Position numbers and translations under genes: made by a program
In this document: piece by piece, positions 31,501 to 43,500 of the stretch
Layout: each line of letters begins with the position of its first letter
How positions within the stretch are numbered: position 1 is the first letter of the stretch
From: Asterias rubens
Lineage: Eukaryota > Echinodermata > Asteroidea > Forcipulatida > Asteriidae
Assembly: GCF_902459465.1 (NCBI RefSeq)
Contig: NC_047063.1
Coordinates: forward strand, 3,162,001-3,226,000
DNA length: 64,000 nucleotides
Reading direction: 5' to 3'
Notes under the pieces: model-generated
Seen by the model: the letters and a program-made list of their open reading frames with translations, nothing else
The model's database searches: none
Told to the model about the DNA's origin: nothing

Positions 31501-34500
31501 AGGAGAATAATACAGCATTTGCCTAGCAGCATTTGACTTATTTTTGAAGTACATTATTTTACTTCATTGATTTCACATCTATTTATTTATCATTTTTTGT
31601 TTGTTGCTTATTTAATTGATTATTTCAGGCTGTAAAAGTGACAAACACATACAGAAAATAGTAAACACACAGTCATAAATCAAAATATATTATTTATTTA
31701 AATCTTTAGACATACACAATAGTTACAAGTTGTACAGGGGCTGTCAAGGTTAAAACAAAAGTATAAAACTGTCACCAAAAGATGTGTAAAACCAGACCCC
31801 TGCCAACGATAAAAATATAATTATACAATATAAAAAGGAGATTACACTGAAACATTTTATAATCACACAATGGAAATCATTAAAACACAAGCAAAACCAA
31901 ACGTAACCATATCAACCAACACTAAATTTACCAGAGAAATCTCAGGCCTGGAACTTCTTCTTTGAAATGGTAAGCAGGCATGACACTTCACGGAGGCGAA
32001 GAAGGCGATTGCCTTTGTGCCCCCCTGCCTTGGCGCCCTAGAAGTTTACAATGTCCTCATAGGGTGCCCTTTACCAAGGAGAAATTGCCTTGGTGCCCGT
32101 GCCCTTTTACACCCGCAACTGTCTTATTCTCATTCTTACATGTATTCTTATTCTTTATTCAGTATTTGAGAATCTTAAAGTCAATGAGAAAATGGAAGCC
32201 AATGGCCTGCAAGTAATTTGAGGACTGAAAACCTGCAGTAAAAAAAACCCTCAATTTAGTAAGGCCTACATGTATCGCGTTTAGGCTTATTGTATAGAAC
32301 TTTATCACTGTCACCATCTTGGTCATGTTCCCTGTTTTCAACAATAGCAATGAATGCTAACATTCATTGTGCATGGCACCAGAAAGCAAACACTTGTAAG
32401 CAAAGTTTACACAAATCTGCAGTTTACTTAAAAGTCAGTCCATTGCGTACACTATTGATTTCACAAGGTGTGTGTGGGTGGAGCCGACTGTGTACACAGT
32501 GAAGTGTGAACACACAACAACTGTGCACTGCTGGTACCTAGCGGCTGGTAACAACCAAGTTAACTGAAATCCATATCTCCGCTGGAGGTACCCAGTATTG
32601 AGTTCAGGAGTAGGAAGCAAGAGACGCTATAGCTTTGTGAAATATGATAATCTCGATGACCTTATAATTCAATAATATTTACATTAGACTTGACTTTGAT
32701 ACTAATACTTCAAATGTTGGATACAGATCTAGAGAATGACTTCTGGAGAGTGTTGAGCTCCAATGCAACTGTTGCCTGCTGTGGACGTAGCATATCAATG
32801 AGCCACTTCGGAATGTCAGCGGCGCACGTCTGTTACTGCTGACAACGGGGTTTGTCTATCTCCCGTAACCTTATTGTCAAAAGGTTATGGGAGATAGACA
32901 AAATCCGTTGTCAGCAGTAACAGACATGCGCGGCTGACATTCCGAAGTGGCTTGTACCACGCGTGTATTTTTGCAAATTTACATTGCACCTTTCAGAGCT
33001 TTCAAGTTTCAATAATTTTTATTGGTCGAGCTAAAATGATGTTCACTGCAGTCGATTTCACGTAACGCTAGGATCAATCCTATCTCGAGTTAGGACGAGT
33101 AACCCGTCATAACTTAGGATGGGTTCAATGCGTTCTACGTATTTGGATACGGAACTGAACCCGTCCTAAGTCCTAAGATTAATCCTAAGTTAGGGAGTTT
33201 GGTGAAAGCGACGGCAGGCCTAGGACTACCTGCACGACATGGAGGCCAAGGCCTTCCTTGCCCCTGGTCTTGACCTTGGTGCGCTTCAAAGGTTTCCCCT
33301 TGATTTTCTAATGACATTTCGTGTGCAAAATGAAAATGGCCTTGCCCTTTCAACATGTTCAATGATGCGCATGTTGCGCATCTGTGATCCACTTGGTGTA
33401 TGTAGCTTTAGTTCAAGTGCTGTTCAGCTTCACATCCACAACATTCAAAATTCTGAAACTGACACCTTGTTCCTTTGATCCCATCCTAGATGGAGCAGAG
33501 ACACCAGATACTGTACAAAGGACGCCTCAGCCCAGTCAGCGTCGCAAAGTCCAAGAAAAACAGCATTACTTCCCTCAGAGATAAAGAGGTAAGGGAAATA
33601 AATGTAGGGACGCCAAACACCACTGCTGTAGGCCTGAAGAATAATTTGTAGCTTTGTTTAGCGAGACCCTGAGAGCCAATTTACAATTGTTTCATTTGCA
33701 CATTAGCCTCTTGGGTTATCTTTATTTTTAATTAACCTCATCAGTGACTTGCCATGATTCATCTTTGCCCTAAAAACAATTATAAAAAACTGTAATATCG
33801 AAGTCTTATTTAGCACACGTATCTACCAAACAAGGTACTCAAGGCGCTGAGTATATACAAACTTTCAGAATGATATGTTATTGCAGTGATGAATTCTGAG
33901 ACCCTATTATTTAGCACCTTATAAGGGTTTACAAGGTGCTACGGCGCATACAGCAGCCACAGCCAGGAACACCGGGGCCAACACCTTCTCTTTTCGATAA
34001 GTGCACTGGGTTCTTTTACATGCGTTACACAACACATGGGACCAACGGCTTTATGTCCTATCCGAAGGACGAAGCAATGGTCAAGTGTCTTGCTTAAGGA
34101 CACAAGTGTCACAGCTTGGGATTCGAACCCACACTCTGCTGATCAGAAACACCAGAGTTTGAATTCGGTGCTCTAAACCGCTCGGCCACGACACTTCCAT
34201 TAACAACCTATAAATTAAATAAACAAATTAAAATTGTGTTTTTCTATTGCTTTGACAGAATACAGAGAGTTCTCAGACAGCGTGGGGCTCCCCAGTCTCC
34301 ACCCCTAATCTGAATGAGAGCAGGGTGGGTGCCGACATCGCAAACGGCAATACAAGACTAGGGGTTGGGGCCTCCGTATCGCTGCATATGACCACCCCAC
34401 TCAACCCTGTCAGGGCAGGTCGAGGCCCACCACCCATGCAGTCATCTATGCAATTGCAGAGGCTTCAAGAAGGTTAATTTAGTAAAAGAATTAATGACCA

Positions 34501-37500
34501 TAAAAACTTACTTACTAGAAAGCTGTTGGTGTTAGAAAAAATGGTTAGAAATGACACCCTATGTAGTTTTAGGTACACTAGCGGGATGCCGCGCTTCACA
34601 AACAGATGTACTGCATGCCCCTTCCTTCTCCCTGTCCCACAACATGTTCTAATAACCCCCACCAGCCATCGTCCTGTCGTCGTGCCTCGATCCCATGCAT
34701 TTTTCTTTACTGTATGTACGCGCAAAGTTACTGGGCGCTCGCGCAAGGTGCCTGCCCTCAATCTCAAAGTTACTACCGCTCGCGCTTTGACTGTGGCGTC
34801 ACAAACAACACATGCCGCCAACCCACATGTACCCCGAAATTTACCCCAGGACGCATCATTTTAGCAGGGTGCGGGCACCACTTGACGTGAAAACAACATG
34901 GCGGCGCCCAAACAAGAATGGCAGCGCCCATGCGATTTAAGTGCTATTACAGTATAGATGCAAGACTTAGAGGTAATTTTTTCACCAAAGAAATTAAATC
35001 AGAGAGAGGCCTAGGGCATAAAGCCTTTATCATGCATCTGAAAACACACATTATCTATGCAACAGGGGTGTGTTTTCTTTCATTATATTCTTGCAACATC
35101 AATTAACGATTGAGACAAAATGTTCATACATGTACGTTTGTTTATTTAATGCACACGTTGAGATACACCAATTAAGGATACTAGCCTTTGACAATTATCA
35201 AAATAATCCTTGCCTTTAAAGACACTGGACACTTTTGGTAATTGTCAAAGATCAGTCTTCTCACATTTGCATAAAATAACAAACCTGTGAAAATTTGAGC
35301 TCAATTGGTCGTCGAAGTTGCAAGATAATAATGAAAGAAAGCTGTGTGCTTTCAGATGCTTGATTTCGAGACCTCATATTGTAAACTTGAGGTCTCAAAA
35401 TAAAATTCGTGGAAATTATTTCTTTCTCAAAAACTACGTTACTTCAGAGGGAGCCGTTTCTCGCAGTGTTCTATACTATCAACAGCTCCCTATTACTCGT
35501 TACCAAGTAATGTTTTATGTTAATAATTAGTACCAATAGTGTCCACTGCCTTTAAGAGCAAGAAATAGTATGCACAAATTTGTCAATACATTGTTTAAAC
35601 TATAATGGTTTGTTTTTTCTTTAGGTCCGTATATGCAAAGTGGAGCTAGCTTGGTCTTGAGGAGACAAAAGGCACTCCCAAAACCCAAAAGTTTTGGTTT
35701 GCATAAGAGAAGCTCTACACATCCTGTGGAAGGTAGGTTGATAATATTGCAGTTTATATACCTCATGTAGAATCCTCTAATCTGATTGGTTAAAAATGGA
35801 GTCATAGAAATAGCTATGCCCCCTTTTTCTATCTAGATGACGTCATAGTGACTATGCCCGGGGCATAGTCTATTGACTATGCTTGACTATGCGGGGCATA
35901 GTCTATTGGCTATGCCCGTCCTGAAAATAACACAACTGTGATATGTATAATGTACGACTAGCGTTCCGTGTCACGGCCCGACCATTTTTTGCAGACGACC
36001 TTTCACCGTAGTCAGTGTTGTTGATTTTAAGAAAATCTTTATTTGGTATTTGGTGGTTGAAGTTGTCAAATTCTTTTCCCCCCTCCCCATCTAGGCGTAG
36101 AAAGTAACGAAGTAATGGAATCTTCCAGCACCACTCCTCCTACTAACCACCAAAGAAGTAAACCTGTGACTTCCCCCGAGCCTGGTTCATCCCCTCGTAG
36201 TAAAACTAAGAGTCTAGTCACTAGGACGACTGCACAGAGCGGAGAGAGACTCAGGCTAGCGAAACAGACTGCAGAAAAAGCTCTCAAGGTATAATTCAAG
36301 TTATAAATGAGAGCAGCTAACGCCCCCCCCTCCCCCCACCACATTAGCTTTTTTGAGGTATGGCGAACGTGATAGGAGAGTACTGTTTGGTTTGGGTGTA
36401 TATACACAATTTACCCAAACCTTATAGTGTTTTAGCATTGTGTCCGCCATATCTCAAAAAGGCTTATAGAGTTGGAAGAACAACGATCTGCTTTGCATGA
36501 AACTTCTTTCTTGATAAAAAGAGGGTTACCAACCAAATTTCCATTTTTTGCATATTGTTTGTTACTGGTATTCAGCTGTTGTTTGCTTATCCTGAAAATC
36601 ACATGGAAATTTGGTTGGTAATCCTGTTTTTATCAAGGCAAAAATTTCATGCTAAGCAAATTGTTGTGCTTAGCAGCTCTATGAATTTGTAATAAACAAG
36701 CTTCATGGAGCGAGCACGCTTCCATGAGCTAGCAAGCTCCATTGTGCTAACCATCTCATGGAGCTAGCTGGCTTCATGGAGCTGTGTAGATGCATTGAGT
36801 AAGGTAGATGGCTTCCTTCCCGAACCACACTTCTCAACAGTTGAATTTTGAACTCCCTGTTTTTTAATGGAGCTGGAATCTAAGTGTTTTGTAAATTGTA
36901 CATAAATCTAAAAATAAAAAAAATCTGTAATCACTTCCCTTTTTAATGTTTATATTTTGTAAATTCTTGTTGTCTATCTTTTAAACTCAATTCAGCCCTT
37001 GGGCTGTGATGTTTGAACTTTTAATAAACCAATAATAATATAATACGGATCTAGCCTTGATAGCTTTATAGTTCCAGATGAGTCAGCAAAGACTCCCGTT
37101 TGGAAACTGGGCATTTATCCAAGTTATCAATTTATACATATTTCGTAAAGAAGCTATACAGTGTGATTGAAACAGATGACACCACAAACTTTGTTTCACT
37201 AATTCTTTTTAATTGTCTTTAACATTGACAGATGAAGAAAGTCTTCACAATCCAGGGCCCGTATCCAGTGGTGCGAGAATGTTTACGCTCCCGAGACTGG
37301 GTGGAGAAACAGTATCGCACCATGGCACCCCACAAGGTCAAGAGGAAACAAGGAAGCGATGACAATGACACAGATGACACTGACGATGATGACGATGGTA
37401 AGAATATCATCATGTCACGGCCTCCATTGTCCCTTTGTCTTGGCCTTGGTGCCCCATCAACAATTTCCCCTTGACTTAAAGATTTTCCAATGGAAGTGCC

Positions 37501-40500
37501 CTTTGCAAAATGAAAATGGCCTTGCCTTCTCAAAGATGAAACTCCAGACTTGTGTCAGGGTGAATTGAGCTTGCTTTGTGACATACATTGAGAGTTCATT
37601 TTCAAACCTGTTAGGAGAATAATACTGTGTGTTGTGCTGTCTCCAGAAATTGTCTCTCCAAAACTAAATGCGCTAAATGTGTTTGAAAAGAACATCCCAG
37701 ACTTTATCCTGATGCAAATTTAACATTCGTCCCATATTTGTTGTATACAGTACTTTGCTTGGTATGTTTCTTAATGTTATATGGGTGATATTTTGTTTTA
37801 TCTACGAGTGTTCAGTTTTGGTCTATTTTCATTAGCTTGCCATAGTGTTTGTGCCAGTTCGGTGTTCAATGCTTTTAATTTAATGTAGAGTTTTGTACTT
37901 TTATATTTTATTTTTTTATCTCTTTTTTTACTTTAAGTTCATGCTTTTGTTTTCTGTATTTTTATAAACATGTATGTTTTTTTGGCTGGAGGGGTCTGGG
38001 AGGGCACATCGTTTTGATGACATTTTTTAAAACTTTTGCCTTATTACCCTGGATGGCCCCTACCAACAAAGAATTATGTCCAAAGATTGAAAAAAAATTA
38101 AAAAAATTGTGGTGACAAAACATTTGTTTGTATTCTAAAGTCTTTAAATCAAAAGAAGGCAGCACAACTCTGTTGGTTGAGATATATTTAAAATCTTAAC
38201 CTTCCTTTATCCAAACAGACGATAACAATGACACCGGTTACAACATGGCACCAGTCGACAGTGACGATGATGACAATGGCCTTGGCGATTCAGACAACAT
38301 TTACGGAATAATGGTAAATATAGTCCCCTCAAGTCCTTTTTTCCCCACAAACAGATGTAGACGCAAACCTCAAATTCCCTGAAAATTTGTTCATTCTATT
38401 GACTCCAATGAATTATACAATGTGTTTACATTTCTGCACATTTTGGTAACATCCTTTTCCTTAGTTTATTTTATAGCAAATTGGGTTTTTTTGTTGCGCA
38501 TTTTGCCAAGCAATGTAAGGAAAATGTTATGCACTATGGAACAAGAAGTTTAGGGATGTATTTCCAAACGAATTCGACTTTTATGAAATGTACTATCCAT
38601 TGCAATATTATTATCAACTTCAATTATTATGAATTTGTTTGATCTGTTACAGTCGAGAATTGTCCGAAACTCAGATCCCTTCTTCATCTGGACGTGTAGA
38701 CGAGACACAATCAACTTCAAGTTCCTGAGGAAGGAAACTATAGTCAACCATTTTGCCAAGAATGGGGCATTCACAACGAAGGTAAGATGGGCAATCTCTA
38801 TTGTTGTCTTCTCTATAGAAGATTCTCTATTGTGGTCAAGAAATGAATAGCACTCCGCACTTAATGCTAAAAATAAGAAGCTCAGTACCCGGATCTCTTG
38901 CAATTATGCAAATTGGGCCATTGGGTCACGATTCAACCCAACATGGAAGTGTCGTTGCCGAGCGGTTTAGAGCACCGAATTCAAACTCTGCTGTTTCTGA
39001 TCAGCAGAGTGTGGGTTCGAATCCCCAGCCATAACACTTGTGTCCTTAAGCAAGACACTTCACCATTGCTTCGTCTTTCGGATGGGATGTTAAGCCGTTG
39101 GCCCCATGTGTTATGTAACACATGTAAAAGAACCCAGTCCACTTATCAAAAAGAGAAGGGGTTCGCCCCGCTGTTCCTGGTCCGATCGGCGGCAAATTGC
39201 GCCACAGCACCTTGCTATCGGAATTAGATGTCATATTTCAAACGTAGTCCCACATCTTGCAGGAAATACTGTATGTTACAGCGCCAGGAGCGTCACTGGG
39301 TGACGGACATGTGCGACATATAAGAAGCCGCTATTATTATTATTATTATTATTATAATCTACCTGAATCTATAGTGAAGAGTCCTGCTCAAAGGCAAAAG
39401 TGTCGATCGGGCGCTATGTCTAAGCTGTGTGTTTATTTTGTGCTGATTAAAGCTGTTGGACACTGTCGGTACAGAAACAAAATTAACAGTTCACAGATTT
39501 ACAAATAACTTACAGGGTTTACAGAAGGTAATGGTGAAAGACTTCTCTTGAAATATTATTCCATGAAATGCTTTACTTTTTGAGAAAACATTAACACAAT
39601 ATCAATTCTCGTATTAAACACATGTCATGACACGGCGAAACGTGCGGAAACCAGGGTGGGTTTTCCCGTTACTTTCTCCCGACTCCGATGACCGATTGAG
39701 CCTAAATTTTCACAGGTTTGTTATTTTATATAGAAGTTGTGCTACACGAAGTGTGGGGCTTGGACAATACTGTTTACCGAAAGGGTCCAATGGCTTTCAG
39801 GTACTCTGCAACTGCTAGGGGCACAGTGCTGAAACAAATTAACCTTATGTCTTGTGTGTGTGTCTTTTTCAGAGTGGTCTTTGTACACATCTTCGTAATC
39901 TGAAATGGTATGAGAGTATGGATGCAGACTCCTTCTATCCCCGCTCATATAAGATCTGTATAGAGGAGGAGAAGCAAGCCTTTCTTGGTAAGTACAATAT
40001 TCATTCCTTTGAAATTGAAAATTAGAAATTTGTAATAACTAGACACGGAAACTCGTCCACCCCACGCTCTGTAAAAATGTTACTAAAAGACTGAACAGTG
40101 TTGAGCATTCCATGTAGGCACCAACCTCGTCATCTGTGACACAAGCTTGTCTCGTTTGGTCAAACAAGTGGCGAGACTTTTAAAAACAAGACTGCAAAGT
40201 GTACAATAATTATCCATAATGAAAAAGCCTTGGACAAGCCTATCCAATATTCAATTTTGGAGCATTGTAGCAGTAAATACATGGACAAATAATGGATGAC
40301 ATGTGACGTGTTTCTACCAATCAAATGACAAGGATCTGTGTGAGTGTGGCTTTTACTACCACATCAAACTGTTAACATACTTGTCATGAATTATCTTAAT
40401 ATATATTTTCTATTTAATTTGGACCTGAAGCTGACTACAGATTAAACTGTGCCTGCAGCATCTTGAAGTGGGTCGTTCAGAGACACAACGGTGAACTAGA

Positions 40501-43500
40501 CGTCCCTATGGACGACAACGAAGACATCCCAGAAGAAGACACGGTCAAGTCCGACGCCGAAGACGCTCCAACCTCGCCCAGAACCTCACAATCCAAACCG
40601 GCGAACAACAAACAATCCAAACAGTCCAAAGTGAAAAGGAGAACTAATCCGGTCTTACCGGCATCCTTGATCCAGACAGCCATGGACATTGTGCACAATT
40701 ACCTCGACGAGCTGAGCCACGAGTTTATTGATAGGAGTCTTGACGTGCCGGAGTTAATGACGGAGAAACAATGGGAGGAGTTCATACGACAGTATTATCA
40801 ACTAATTTTGTAAGTTTGTAACTGGTTTGAGTTTTGTGTTTGCTTTACTGTAAACTGATGTTGGGCAAGCACTGTATTGACCATCTCTTCTTGTTGCGGC
40901 CTAGTTTCATGGTTCTGTTGACCCCCAAATTGTGCACTTACGATCACCATTCTCTGCTTGCAAGGCAAGCGACAAACTTCTGCGCTAGCTGTGTAAGCGT
41001 AGATGCCTAGTAATGTGGAGTATGCTTGCGAACAAGCCAAAATTCCCCGCTAACCCATGATTAAAGCCCGGTTCATACTTCCTGCGAATGCGATACGAAT
41101 GTTGACGTCATAAATTCGCAAGGAATAATTCGCAGCAGTCAACTTTGCTCAACTCACTTGCGAAAGGTGGGTTGTGACGTCAAATTCATGTCAAATTCGC
41201 TTAGCATTCGCATTCACAGGAAGTAGGAACCGGGCTTTACTTCCAAAGTTTTCTCATTGTGGTTCTGTCATTTACAACTTTCAAATTAAGAAATTTCGTT
41301 CTTGCTTGTTTACAGTGACGGTGGCGTCATAGCAGACTCTGGCTCTCAGTGTCCAACATGTGAGAGTATGCTGAACAGGGTAAGGGGTGTCTCACCCCAG
41401 CTTGACATGGACGGACTGCGCAATACTTGGATCATCAAACCTGGAGCGAAGTCGAGAGGCAGAGGTAAAAAAATCAACCCCACCGTTTTTGTTTGCTTTT
41501 CATACCTCATAATGCCCAAATATCTATTTAAAAAAAAACAATTAAAAGTTTCACAAATTACTGTACAAGAACTAATGATCTACCAAAAGACTACCATACC
41601 TGAAGTTTAAGACCTTTAAAGCCATTGGACACTTCCGGTAAACAGTATTGTCCAAGGCCCACACTTCGTGTATCACAACTTATATATCAAATAACAAACC
41701 TGTGAAAATTTAGGCTCAATCGGTCATCGGAGTCGGGAGAAAATAACGAGAAAACCCACCCTTGTATCCACGCGTTTGGCCGTGTCATGACATGTGTTTA
41801 AAATAAATCTGTAATTCTCGCTATCGAGAATTGATATTGTTTTACTGTTTTCTCAAAATTCATTTCATGGAATAATATTTCAAGAGAATTCTTTCACCAC
41901 TACTTCTGTAAACCCTGTAAGTTATTTGTAAATCTGTGATTTTTTTTTATTTTTTTATGAACCGAAAGGGTCCAATGGCTTTAAGGCAATGCCATTTTTG
42001 GAACCGTTGATTGTTGTAAGCCTATATAAAGTAGTCCTAAATAAACTATATAAACGAGCATGAAGAAAGCAAGGGCGCTTGCTATGTGAACCAGAAACAC
42101 CAAGGTCTATCAGAGGTAAGTGTTCTGGGTCTGGTGACCTATGTCCCATCTGAAGGACTAAGTATCTTGCTCGAGGACACAAGTGGGAGTGTCGTGGCCG
42201 AGCGGTTAAGAGCACCGAATTCAAACTCTGGTGTTTCTGATCAGCAGAGTGTGGGTTCGAAACCCCAGCCGTGACACTTGTGTCCTTAAGCACGACACAT
42301 AACCATTGCTTCGTCCTTCGGATGGGACGTAAAGCCGTTGGTCCCATGTGTTGTGTAAACGCATGTAAAAGAACCCAGTGCACTTATCGAAAAGAGAAGG
42401 GGTTCGCCCCGGTGTTCCTGGCTGGATTGGCAGCATATTGCGCCACAGCACCTTGTAAACCATTACATGGTGCTTAAGGATTAGGTCTTATATCTCAAAA
42501 ATTCGTCCCACTCCTTGCAGTAATAATACCTGGCATTTGTATCCATTTGGCAAAAGGCGCGTTATAAATATGGTTATTATTATTTATTAAGTACCACAAC
42601 CGGGATTCGAACCAACACTCTGCTGAAACACCAGAGCTAAAAAAAGTCTGATGCTCTTAACCGGTCCGCTACGACACACCAAAGAAGAAGTCTATCAAAT
42701 AATGTGGTGCTAAAACTGTCCTTCATCTTTTTATATTTCCAGGAATTATCTGCATGAACAAGCTTGAGGACATCCTCAAACTAGTCGGCAATCCGACCAT
42801 CGTCAAAGAGGGCAAGTGGGTCGTACAGAAGTACATAGAGCGCCCTCTGTTGATTTATAACACCAAGTTTGATATCCGGCAGTGGTTTCTGGTGACCGAC
42901 TGGAACCCCTTGACCATCTGGTTTTATCAAGACTCGTACCTTAGGTTCTGCACTCAACCATTCTCTCTGGATAATCTTGAATCGTAAGTATAGTACCAGT
43001 GTTGAGATATAGCCGCGATAACTAGTACTGATATATTGCTGATATATCATTGATATATCACTGACATATTACTCACTGATGTATCACTGAATGATATACC
43101 ACTGAATAATGGATATATCAGTGATGTATTAAGGATGAGACATTTCAGAGTTTGATCTGACCTCAACCTTTTCTATCTACCTGGTGAAACAAAATAGCTG
43201 TATTTCTTCAGATATAAAGAAATTATGCTATTTGATCTACTTAATGCTTATTTATTTTTCGTTTGAGAAAATAGAATTAGCTATTGCAAACAACTTACCA
43301 ACAAAAACGGCCGATGGTATAAATGAAAAAATAGTTAACGGCCCGACAGTTCGACCCTCGCAGAGTCTTTCCCGAAGGCTAAATGACAACGCAACAAACA
43401 TCAACAGGTTCTTAAGTTTAAAACTTTTGTTTTTCAACAGAGCAATACATCTCTCCAACTTCTCTGTCCAGAAGAATTTTGAGAATGCGACGACCCGTTC

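Noticed and set aside
43015..43130. TATATCA-rich stretch as a regulatory array
   Set aside because: Irregular microsatellite-like sequence in an intron with no spacing pattern.
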